64,000 nt of DNA, taken from the NCBI GenBank assembly GCA_965199105.1, contig CBDAQO010000002.1:2790001-2854000 (forward strand), written 5' to 3'. Position 1 is the first letter of the stretch. Each line of letters begins with the position of its first letter. Shown here in pieces: positions 8,515 to 16,517 of the stretch. The translations under genes were made by a program, and so were the position numbers. The DNA is from LMUY01 sp965199105 (GTDB taxonomy: Bacteria; Pseudomonadota; Alphaproteobacteria; Acetobacterales; Acetobacteraceae). Below the pieces are notes generated by a model. It did not search any database and had not been told where the DNA came from. It worked only from the letters and a program-made list of their open reading frames with translations.

Positions 8515-8590
8515 GCCACCTTGTGCCAACGATCTGCCGCCGACGCCAGCGTGGCGAACGTGCGGCAGGGCCCGGGCGTGATCGTTCCCG

Positions 8591-9496
8591 CTAGCTCGCC
8601 ACCACCGGGCGCGAATAATCCATCGCTTGCAGGTCGGCGATCAGGCCCGGCCCGGTCGGCTCCCAGCCGAGCTGCGCCCGCGTCCAGGTTCCGGACGCCG
8701 GCAGGTCCAGGCCGGCGAACATCGCAAACCACCCGAGCTGCTCCGGCGCGGCCTCGGCGGACAGCGACACGAGCGGCAGGCCCAGGCCCGCGGCGACCAC
8801 CGCGGCGATCTCGCGCGCCATGATCCCCTCCTCGGCCACCGCATGATAGCGGGCGCCCCGGCTGCCCTTCTCGAGCACCAGACCATACAGCCTGGCCACA
8901 TCCAGCACATGCGCAGCCGGCCAGCGGTTGCTGCCATCGCCGATCGTGGCCACCACGCCCTTCTCCCGCGAGATGTCGATGAGCGGCGTGATGAGCCCTT
9001 GCTTGACCGGGTCGTGCACCTGCGGAAGCCGGACGACGCGCACGTCGATGCCCGCCTCCAGCATCGCGTTGCCCTCCAACTCGGATGCGACGCGGGGATT
9101 GGGGAAGCTCGCGTTGAACACATCCTCGGTCGCCGGCTGGCCGCGCCCGCCATCCCCCATCCCGGTTCCGGACGTGATGATCAGCGGCCGGTCGGAGCCC
9201 TTGAGCGCCATGGCCAGCGCCTGGATCACGCGCCGGTCCTTGGCGCAGTTCTCCACGAAGCGGGAGAAGTCGTGGTCGAACGCGGTGTGGATCACGGCGT
9301 CGGCCCGCGACGCCCCGGCCCGAACGCTGTCGAGGTCCTCCAGAGTGCCGTGATGCGGTTCGGCACCCGCCGCCGCGAGGGATTTCGCCCCGGCGGCGGA
9401 TCGCGTCATGCCGACCACCTCATGCCCGCCCGCCAGCAGCACGGGGACGATGCGGGATCCGATGAAGCCGGTCGCACCGGTCAGAAATACGCGCAT
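8591..9496 (-). CDS. SDR-family NAD(P)-dependent oxidoreductase (atypical)
   Basis: A 301-residue single-domain Rossmann protein. MRVFLTGATGFIGSRIVPVL carries the TGxxGxxG nucleotide-binding loop; AVIHTAF, TSGTGMG and RLPQVHDP are typical of atypical or extended SDRs annotated as NmrA-like or epimerase-like, and no clear YxxxK motif is visible. Substrate unknown. It is transcribed divergently from the XRE-family regulator at 9572, with a 75-base shared promoter region, a common arrangement in which the regulator controls the reductase. This pair breaks the glycan cluster and is probably functionally separate from it. Confidence 0.8.
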   Translation of the reverse strand: MRVFLTGATGFIGSRIVPVLLAGGHEVVGMTRSAAGAKSLAAAGAEPHHGTLEDLDSVRAGASRADAVIHTAFDHDFSRFVENCAKDRRVIQALAMALKGSDRPLIITSGTGMGDGGRGQPATEDVFNASFPNPRVASELEGNAMLEAGIDVRVVRLPQVHDPVKQGLITPLIDISREKGVVATIGDGSNRWPAAHVLDVARLYGLVLEKGSRGARYHAVAEEGIMAREIAAVVAAGLGLPLVSLSAEAAPEQLGWFAMFAGLDLPASGTWTRAQLGWEPTGPGLIADLQAMDYSRPVVAS

Positions 9497-9571
9497 GGCA
9501 GCCTCCGATTACGTTCGCAGCGCCATGTTCGCCAAAACGCAGTCCTGTTAAAGTAGTGATCGTATCAGGGT

Positions 9572-10420
9572 ATGATGAGTAACTGGATCATGCGCGACCC
9601 AAGCAACAATCGGCTCGGCAACTTCCTCCGTGACCGCCGCTCGCGGCTGGACGCAGCGTCGTTCGGCTTCAGCGCAGACCGCCGCCGCACGCCGGGGCTG
9701 CGCCGCGAGGAGGTGGCCCAACGCGCCAACATCAGCCCCACCTGGTATACGTGGCTCGAACAGGGCAGGGGCGGGGCGCCGTCGGCCGACGTGTTGAACC
9801 GGATCGCCGCCGGCCTGATGCTCACCGAGCCCGAACGGGAGCATTTGTTCGTCCTCGGCCTCGGCCGCCCGCCAGAGCCGAAGTTCAAGACCTCCGACGA
9901 GGTCACGCCCCGGCTGCAGCGCGTGCTGGATGCGCTGTCGATCAGTCCGGCCATTGTCAAGAACGCGATCTGGGACGTGGTGGCCTGGAACGCCGCAGCC
10001 GCTGTGCTGCTCACCGACTACGGCAAGCTTCCCCGCGAGCAGCGCAACGTTCTGCGCCTCATGTTCTCCAACGCGCGGCTCCGGTCTGCCCAGGAGGACT
10101 GGCACAACGTCGCCCGCTACGTCGTGGGGGCGTTCCGAGCGGATGCCGCCCGCGCTGGTGCGGACGCCCAGATCGCCCAGCTCGTCGAGGAGCTTTCCAG
10201 CGTCAGCCCAGACTTCGTGGCGCTGTGGCAAGCCAACGACGTCGCAGCCCACGCCGACGGCACCAAGCGCCTGCACCATCCGGAGATCGGGGTGGTCGAG
10301 CTGGAGTTCTCCACCTTCGCCGTCGACGGCCGGCCTGACCTTGCGATGATCGTCTACAATCCCGCCACGGCCGAGGCCACCAGCGCCATCCAATCCCTGC
10401 TGGCCGCCCGCTCCGCCTAA
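9572..10420 (+). CDS. XRE/MmyB-like transcriptional regulator
   Basis: A 282-residue regulator. Residues about 14 to 90 form a helix-turn-helix of the XRE type, with the hallmark RRTPGLRREEVAQRANISPTWYTWLEQGRG found in MmyB/MltR-like proteins. The remainder (about 105 to 260) matches their PAS-like ligand domain, with AWNAAAAVLL and a hydrophobic pocket thought to bind fatty acids or acyl molecules. Residue 1 (ATG 9572), ATG 9575 or ATG 9590 could be the start. It is divergent from the SDR gene and convergent with the glycosyltransferase gene, ten bases apart. It most likely regulates the SDR gene. Confidence 0.88.
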   Translation: MMSNWIMRDPSNNRLGNFLRDRRSRLDAASFGFSADRRRTPGLRREEVAQRANISPTWYTWLEQGRGGAPSADVLNRIAAGLMLTEPEREHLFVLGLGRPPEPKFKTSDEVTPRLQRVLDALSISPAIVKNAIWDVVAWNAAAAVLLTDYGKLPREQRNVLRLMFSNARLRSAQEDWHNVARYVVGAFRADAARAGADAQIAQLVEELSSVSPDFVALWQANDVAAHADGTKRLHHPEIGVVELEFSTFAVDGRPDLAMIVYNPATAEATSAIQSLLAARSA

Positions 10421-10430
10421 CCCGGGCGCT

Positions 10431-12698
10431 TCAAGCAGTCTCAGGCGAGCAGAACACCATCTCCAGCTCGGGATTCATGTAGGCGACCGCGGTGGACACG
10501 TTGCTGACCACGTGCAGCAGCACCTGTGCGCGCGCCATCAGCCAGGCATCCCGGATCACCTCGCGCGCCATGTCCAACGACCAGTTCGCCTGGTCCGCCG
10601 CGACCAGATGCTGCAACTGGTGGCCCTCCTGGCGCTGCTCCGCGGTCGACAGCCGCTCGAACGCCAGATCCTCCGCCGCCCGGGTCCGCCGCACGCCGCT
10701 GAGATAGGCCACCCGATCGCCGAACGCCGCCTTGAACCGCGCCACCACCCGGTCCTGGTCGGTTGCCAAGAACACCGTCCATGGCTCCCCGGTGGCGCCG
10801 CGCGCGCGCAGCTCGGCCTCGATGCGCTGCAGGTAGGTGTCCTCCCGCGCGATCACCGCGGTGGGCTGTTCCAAGGCATGGCTCGGATGCCGCACATGCG
10901 CCGCAATCACCAGGCGGCCGTCGAAATGCTGCCGGCTGAACGCGTCGATCTCCGCCTGCAGCTCCGGGTGCAGCCGGATGTGCTGCTGGAACACGCTGTG
11001 ATATTGCCGCCGCCACGCCTTGAAACCGCGGCTGGTATAAAGCCGGTAGGCGTGGGTGAACGTCACGTTCGGCTCCCGCCACTCGTTGTGCCGGTTCCGC
11101 GGCGGGGTGGCGTGGTCGTAGAGCGCCGCCGGGTCGTTCAGCTCGGCGTTCGAGTAGCCAAACAGCGGCTCGAACAGGTGGCACCAGAGGTTGCCGTCCG
11201 CCGGTTGCCCGTAGCAGAAGCTCTGCACCGGCTCCGGCCCATGCGCCGCCAGCATGCGCCCGACATCCCAATCCGGCAGGATACCATGGCAGCGGCCCTC
11301 GCGCTGTTCCCACACCAGGTTGGTGAAGAACGAGTTGAAGATCGAGAAAAACCCGCCGTCATGCGCAAGCTGCACCATGCGGTTCATGTGGCGCAGCCGG
11401 TTCGCCCGCGGCCCCAGCGTGTGGCGCACCACCTGCCGCACCGTTTCCGGCACGATCACCTGCGGCAGCACGGCCCGGGGCTGGCGGAACCGCTCCACCC
11501 CGTCGTCGATCAGGCCCGCGAAGGCCGGTTCCAGCGCGTCGAAGCTCCACGCGCCCGCCGCCGCCCGCCGCACCCTCATCGTCTCGCCGAACGCGGGTGA
11601 ACGGGCGAAGCCATGCGCCTGCACCATCGCCGCCGCCACCGCCGGAACCACCACCGCTTGCTGCTGCCCGAACACCATGCCGTCGATCTCGGGGTATCGC
11701 GCCGGCACCGACCGCTCCGGCGCCACGGTGAACACGCCGGGCAGGCCCGCCAGATCCGCGTGGCCGCCCACGTCCGACAACACCAGCGCGCAGCCAGCCG
11801 CCAGCGCCTCCCGCGGCCCGATCGAGTAGGCCTCCCCGCGCGAGCAGTTCACCAGCACGTCGAAGGAGCGGATCAGCGCCTCCTTCTCCGCGCTGCCGAG
11901 TTGCTGATGGCTCAGCCGCACGTTCTGTGCCCCGGCGTCCCGCACCAGGGCCTGAACCCGGTCGAACGTGTCGCCGAACGCCAGGTTGGAGTGCAGCACC
12001 AATTCCGCGTCCTCACGCCCGGCAAAGGCCGTCAGGAACGCCTCCGTCGCCACCTCGATGCCCTTGCGCGGATGGAACGCCGCCACCGAGCCGAACCGGA
12101 CCTTGCCGGGCTGCCGCCGCGGCGCCGGCCTGGCCAACGCCCCCGCCAGGTCGAGCGCGATCGGCAGGCAAGCGCCCGGGATATGCACGCCGGAGCGCGC
12201 CGCCGTCGCAAGCATATGCGGGCTGGTGGTCAGCATCAGGTCGAAGCGGTTGTTGAGGATTTCTACCCACTGCCTGGGCAGCTCGTCGGAGTCGAACACG
12301 ATCCAGGCGGCCCGCAGCACCCCTTTCGGCGCCGGGTTATGCACCAGCAGGTAGTTGGTGTCCGCGACGCCGTTCCAGAGCACGTCGCAGAACAGGAACA
12401 GCTTGATCGGATCGTAGTCCTTGCACACCGGAACCCGGCGCCCGTTGGGCAGGGTGATGGCGTGATGCTCCCGCAGCGCCTCCTCGGTCGGGCGGATGCA
12501 GGTCGGGTAGGCGCGCGACAACAACTCGCAGGCCGCGTAGGTCATCGCCCCGAGCCCCGTGCTGAAGTCGCACCGCCCGATCACGCACAGCTCGGCGCCT
12601 TCGCTGCCCAGCGCGATACCGTCGGCGCGAACCAGCCGGGGGCTCAAGGCGCCGCGCGAAACCGCTTCAGCACCCGCAGCGGCGCCGAGAAGCGCCAC
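10431..12698 (-). CDS. Two-domain glycosyltransferase: GT4 plus fucosyltransferase-like domain
   Basis: A 755-residue cytosolic enzyme. Residues about 30 to 370 resemble a GT-B family 4 transferase, with VRFGSVAAFHPRKGIEVATE, NVRLSHQQLG, and the nucleotide-sugar site NCSRGEAYSIGPREALAAGC. Residues about 430 to 750 resemble the NodZ/alpha-1,6- and O-fucosyltransferase group: IAAHVRHPSHALEQ where that group has an HxR motif, VFLATDQDRVVARF, and a late VVSNVSTAVAYM. A GDP-sugar donor is likely given manC, gmd and rmd nearby. The GTG start at 12698 has GGGAG six bases upstream and overlaps the FkbM gene by 55 bases; a TTG at 12647 overlapping its TGA is the alternative. Confidence 0.78.
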   Translation of the reverse strand: MALLGAAAGAEAVSRGALSPRLVRADGIALGSEGAELCVIGRCDFSTGLGAMTYAACELLSRAYPTCIRPTEEALREHHAITLPNGRRVPVCKDYDPIKLFLFCDVLWNGVADTNYLLVHNPAPKGVLRAAWIVFDSDELPRQWVEILNNRFDLMLTTSPHMLATAARSGVHIPGACLPIALDLAGALARPAPRRQPGKVRFGSVAAFHPRKGIEVATEAFLTAFAGREDAELVLHSNLAFGDTFDRVQALVRDAGAQNVRLSHQQLGSAEKEALIRSFDVLVNCSRGEAYSIGPREALAAGCALVLSDVGGHADLAGLPGVFTVAPERSVPARYPEIDGMVFGQQQAVVVPAVAAAMVQAHGFARSPAFGETMRVRRAAAGAWSFDALEPAFAGLIDDGVERFRQPRAVLPQVIVPETVRQVVRHTLGPRANRLRHMNRMVQLAHDGGFFSIFNSFFTNLVWEQREGRCHGILPDWDVGRMLAAHGPEPVQSFCYGQPADGNLWCHLFEPLFGYSNAELNDPAALYDHATPPRNRHNEWREPNVTFTHAYRLYTSRGFKAWRRQYHSVFQQHIRLHPELQAEIDAFSRQHFDGRLVIAAHVRHPSHALEQPTAVIAREDTYLQRIEAELRARGATGEPWTVFLATDQDRVVARFKAAFGDRVAYLSGVRRTRAAEDLAFERLSTAEQRQEGHQLQHLVAADQANWSLDMAREVIRDAWLMARAQVLLHVVSNVSTAVAYMNPELEMVFCSPETA

Positions 12699-13840
12699 GA
12701 TGTGCTCCCGTAGATCGCGGCAATCTGCTGCCTGGCACTCTCCTCGGACAGCCGGTGCTGCTCGGCGACGACAGCAAGCTTCTCGAGCAGCGCTTGCCGC
12801 TCTGTGATGACCAGGGCGACCCGCTCCACCAAATACTGCCGCTCTTCTAGTGCCACCTCGGGCGCATCGCCAGACACCACCGTCTCAACCGCGCGCTGTG
12901 GCACCTCCCAGACCTGGTCGATCTTCGCCACCAGCCGGCGATGCTCCTCGTTGGCGGCAAACAGCTCGTCCGCCAGGGACTGCCGCTGCCCGGACAAGAC
13001 ACCGACCAAGCGGTTGCTTTCCCACAACTCCTGCAGCGACGTATCCCGCTCGGCAGCGACGTGCCCCAGCCGCCGCACGAGCTGGGCCTCATGCTCCCCC
13101 AGCTCCAGCACCTGCTTATACAGCGTGTCCGCATTGTGCTTGGCCAGCCATTCCTCGCGCCGGAGGAAGCGGTCGAACACGTTCGGCGGCGAGGCAAACG
13201 CCGGCGCAAGATCATGATGCTCCTGCGCCAAGTAAAACCGGTTCAATCCATCACAATAAGCGAGGTCATAGCCCGCCCCGAGGATCAGCGTTTCCCAACC
13301 GCCATACGAGTTGATCATCGTATTCGGCTCGGTTGCTTCCACCACGACGATCCAAGGCCGCCAGGTCCCCAGTTCCGCCCCCTCGATCACGCCCGCCTCA
13401 TAACCCTCTACGTCAATCTTGAGAAAATGGATGTCTTTCACGCCGTGCTCCCGGCAAAGATCACCCAGCCGCTTCACCGCAACACGCTGCGGCTCGACCC
13501 GGCGTCCTTCCGACAGCAGCGCCTCGCGCCGCTCAAGGCACAGCGTCGACAGCCCGTCCCCGCCATCGACCAGCAACAGCTCCGCCTCGCCACCAGCAGC
13601 GCCAACCGCCACGTTCAGGTTGATGTCACGCGGCCGCGCCGCCGCCAGCTTGGTGAACGGAGCCAGCGCCGGCTCGATGTTCATGCCGCTCCAGCCGCGC
13701 TGGTAGAAGGCGCAGGTGACGGAGTCGAGTTCCGGCTCGGCCGCGCCGGCGTCGATGTAGAACCCATGGTCCACATGCCGCAGCGCTCGCCACAGCATCA
13801 CGTCTTCGAAGTTCTGCGCGTAAGATACGAATTGGTCCAT
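12644..13840 (-). CDS. FkbM-family methyltransferase with coiled-coil C-terminus
   Basis: A 398-residue protein. Residues 1 to about 230 are an FkbM-type O-methyltransferase: MDQFVSYAQNFEDVMLWRAL, GFYIDAGAAEPELDSVT (SAM loop), GMNIEPA, and HFLKIDVEGYEAGVIEGA. Residues about 240 to 375 are a Gln/Glu/Leu-rich helix, probably coiled coil. The last residues carry IYGSTSWRFSAPLRVLKRF, a tail often seen at the end of glycosyltransferases and cluster partners. ATG 13840 is chosen because it gives the conserved FkbM beginning; codons upstream have no similarity. It likely methylates a sugar of the glycan built by the neighbouring transferases. Confidence 0.85.
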   Translation of the reverse strand: MDQFVSYAQNFEDVMLWRALRHVDHGFYIDAGAAEPELDSVTCAFYQRGWSGMNIEPALAPFTKLAAARPRDINLNVAVGAAGGEAELLLVDGGDGLSTLCLERREALLSEGRRVEPQRVAVKRLGDLCREHGVKDIHFLKIDVEGYEAGVIEGAELGTWRPWIVVVEATEPNTMINSYGGWETLILGAGYDLAYCDGLNRFYLAQEHHDLAPAFASPPNVFDRFLRREEWLAKHNADTLYKQVLELGEHEAQLVRRLGHVAAERDTSLQELWESNRLVGVLSGQRQSLADELFAANEEHRRLVAKIDQVWEVPQRAVETVVSGDAPEVALEERQYLVERVALVITERQALLEKLAVVAEQHRLSEESARQQIAAIYGSTSWRFSAPLRVLKRFRAAP

Positions 13841-13853
13841 TGGGTGGCCGAGC

Positions 13854-15323
13854 TTAGTTCCGCCCGTAGGTATCCTCAAGCCGGACGATATCGTCCTCGC
13901 CAAGATACGAGCCGGACTGCACCTCGATCAGCGCGAGCGGAATGCGCCCCGGGTTCTCCAGCCGGTGCACCGCGCCGAGCGGCAGGTAGATGCTCTCGTT
14001 TTCCCGCACCATCATCTCCTCGCCGTCCCGCGTCACCAGCGCGGTGCCGTTCACCACCACCCAGTGCTCGGCCCGGTGGAAGTGCTTCTGCAAGCTCAAC
14101 TTATGACCCGGCGTCACCACGATCCGCTTCACCTGGAAGCGCTCGCCATGCAGCAGCCGCTCATAGAACCCCCACGGCCGATACACCCGGTTATGCGCCA
14201 CCGCCTCGTGCCGCCCTGCCGCCTTGAGCCGGTCGACCACCTTCTTCACGTCCTGGGCACGGTCCCGATGCATGGCCAGCACCGCGTCCTCCGTCACCAC
14301 CACCACGGCGTCGGTCAGCCCCACCACCGCCGTCACGATGCCGTCGCTGCGGGCGTAGCAATGCGTCGAGCCCTCGAGCAGCACGTCGCCCACGATCACG
14401 TTGCCAAGCGCGTCCTTCTCGCCCAACTCCCACAGCGCCCCCCAGGACCCGACGTCCGACCAGCCCAGTGCCGCCGGCACCACCGCGATCCGGCTGGTCC
14501 GCTCCGCCACGGCATAGTCCAGGCTGATGTTTGGGCTCGCGCTGAACCCGGCGGTCTGCAGCCGAATGAAGTCGAGGTCGCGCGTCGCGCCATCGATCGC
14601 CTGGCGCACGGCCGCCAACACGTCGGGCGCGTAGGTTTGCAGCTCCTCGAGCATCGTTGCGGCGGTGAACACGAACATCCCCGCGTTCCACAACGCCCCG
14701 GCGCCCACCAGCTCGGCCGCCGCCGCCGCGTTCGGCTTCTCGATGAACCGCGCCACCGCATGCACGCCGGGCGCATCCGCCAGCTTTTCCCCCACCTCCA
14801 TGTAGCCATAGCCGGTCTCGGGGCTGGTCGGCCGCATCCCCAGCGTCACGATCCGGCCCTGCCGCGCCGCCGTCACCGCCTGCGCCAAGATCACGTGCAG
14901 CGTGTCGAGGTCCTCGATGGCGGAGTCGGCCGCCATCATCCAGATCACCGCCTGCGGATCGGTCTGCGCCACCAGCAGCGCCGCGGCCGCCACCGCCGGT
15001 GCCGAGTTGCGCCCCACCGGCTCGAGCAGGATGCGCGGCGTGTTGATCCCGGCCGCCCGCAACTGCTCGGCCACCAGGAACCGGTGCTCGGCGTTGCACA
15101 CCACCACCGGGTCGGCAAACCCGGGCCGGCGCCCGCGCAACGCGGTCTCCACGATCATCGACCGGTCGTTGTTCAGCAGGCCCCAGAACTGCTTCGGAAA
15201 GCTCTCCCGCGACACCGGCCACAAGCGCGTGCCAGACCCGCCGGACAGGATCACCGGCACCACCTCGCCGGAAAACAGCGTCTGGCCCGAGATCACGTCC
15301 GGGGCAGGGGATATCACGTTCAT
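13854..15323 (-). CDS. manC: Mannose-1-phosphate guanylyltransferase / mannose-6-phosphate isomerase
   Basis: ManC (AlgA/CpsB type) joins GTP and mannose-1-phosphate to GDP-mannose and in many members also isomerises fructose-6-phosphate. The 489-residue product has SGGSGTRLWPVSRESFPKQF (28-47), the pyrophosphorylase signature; IEKPNAAAA, WNAGMFVF, and a C-terminal cupin with GHKLSLQKHFHRAEHWVVV for the isomerase half. ATG 15323 has GGAG six bases upstream and fits the family; upstream codons are unlike it. It is the first gene of the minus-strand glycan cluster and provides GDP-mannose for gmd. The divergent cytochrome peroxidase shares its upstream region. Confidence 0.95.
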   Translation of the reverse strand: MNVISPAPDVISGQTLFSGEVVPVILSGGSGTRLWPVSRESFPKQFWGLLNNDRSMIVETALRGRRPGFADPVVVCNAEHRFLVAEQLRAAGINTPRILLEPVGRNSAPAVAAAALLVAQTDPQAVIWMMAADSAIEDLDTLHVILAQAVTAARQGRIVTLGMRPTSPETGYGYMEVGEKLADAPGVHAVARFIEKPNAAAAAELVGAGALWNAGMFVFTAATMLEELQTYAPDVLAAVRQAIDGATRDLDFIRLQTAGFSASPNISLDYAVAERTSRIAVVPAALGWSDVGSWGALWELGEKDALGNVIVGDVLLEGSTHCYARSDGIVTAVVGLTDAVVVVTEDAVLAMHRDRAQDVKKVVDRLKAAGRHEAVAHNRVYRPWGFYERLLHGERFQVKRIVVTPGHKLSLQKHFHRAEHWVVVNGTALVTRDGEEMMVRENESIYLPLGAVHRLENPGRIPLALIEVQSGSYLGEDDIVRLEDTYGRN

Positions 15324-15485
15324 CGATAGCTCCAGGCCAGTGCCGACAGTTGCCGTCCCGTAGCGATAGGCAGCCCGCTTGTCCACAACCGCGTGCAGCA
15401 AAGCCCTCTCGTCCCGTTTGCGCGCTAACCAAGCGTTAAGGTCAGGCAGCTAAAATGGGCCGGCAATCACAGGCTGGGTCTCGGT

Positions 15486-16505
15486 ATGCAAAGGCTTTCG
15501 CGTTTGCAAGTTGGTATCACCCTGCTTGCCCTGCTTGCCCTGCTTGGCGGGCTCGCCGGCGCTCGGGCGCAAACCCGGCCGAACCCAAGCGTCTACCACC
15601 GTCCCGCAACCATCCCGTTTCCCGCCTCCAACCCCTACAGCCCGGAGAAGGCTGCGCTGGGCAAGGCGCTGTTTTTCGAGCCGCGCCTGTCCGGTGGCGA
15701 GAACCTGACCTGCGCCTCGTGCCACAACCCCTCCTTTGGTTGGGAGGAGCGGACCAAGACCGCCATCGGGTCGCAAAACACCAGGCTGCCGCGCCACGCC
15801 CCCACCATCCTCGATACGGCGTGGCTCACCTCCCTGTTTTGGGACGGTCGGGCCAACTCACCCGAGGAGCAAGCGCTCGGCCCGATCACCGCCCCCGCAG
15901 AGATGAACCTGCCAATTGCCGATGCCGTCACACGGCTTTCCGCCATCCCGGAATACAAGGCCCGCTTCGACCGCGTCTTCCCCGGCACCGGCGTGACCGG
16001 GCCGACGATCCTGGCCGCCATCGCCACCTTCGAACGCACGGTGGTCTCCAGCTACGCCCCGTTCGACGCCTGGGTGGATGGCGATGACACCGCCGTGTCG
16101 GACTCCGCCAAGCGCGGCTTCCAGATCTTCACCGGCAAGGCCCATTGCTCGAACTGCCACGTCGGTTGGGCCTTCACCGACAACAAGTTCCACGACATCG
16201 GCACCACCAGCACCGATGTCGGCCGGGCCGCTTTCGACCCCGGCAATCCCTTCGCGCTCTACGCCTTCAAAACCCCGTCGCTGCGGGACGCCGCCCTGCG
16301 CGCGCCCTACATGCATGACGGACAGTACAGCACCCTGCACGACGTCGTTCAGCACTACGTGTCGCACACGATTGACCGCCCATCGCGGTCGCCGCTCCTG
16401 CAACAGGTTGCGCTCTCTCCGGCCGAGATCGGTGACGTGACGGAGTTCCTACAAACGTTGACTGGGTCCAAGCAGGCAATCTCGCTCCCCGTCCTGCCCA
16501 ACTAG
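15486..16505 (+). CDS. Diheme cytochrome c peroxidase family protein
   Basis: A 339-residue periplasmic protein with a Sec signal peptide (residues 1 to about 28, ending GARAQ) and two heme c motifs, CASCH (76-80) and CSNCH (221-225). FEPRLSGG before the first heme, the HAPTILD and WDGRANSPEEQA segments, and APYMHDGQYSTLHDVV, which supplies a late Met, follow the bacterial CcpA/MauG family. Such enzymes reduce hydrogen peroxide with electrons from cytochrome c, or oxidise protein substrates in the MauG branch. Three perfect 9-base repeats code for part of the signal peptide. It stands alone, divergent from manC, with the chemoreceptor gene 12 bases downstream. Confidence 0.9.
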   Translation: MQRLSRLQVGITLLALLALLGGLAGARAQTRPNPSVYHRPATIPFPASNPYSPEKAALGKALFFEPRLSGGENLTCASCHNPSFGWEERTKTAIGSQNTRLPRHAPTILDTAWLTSLFWDGRANSPEEQALGPITAPAEMNLPIADAVTRLSAIPEYKARFDRVFPGTGVTGPTILAAIATFERTVVSSYAPFDAWVDGDDTAVSDSAKRGFQIFTGKAHCSNCHVGWAFTDNKFHDIGTTSTDVGRAAFDPGNPFALYAFKTPSLRDAALRAPYMHDGQYSTLHDVVQHYVSHTIDRPSRSPLLQQVALSPAEIGDVTEFLQTLTGSKQAISLPVLPN

Positions 16506-16517
16506 CGAGAGAGACCA

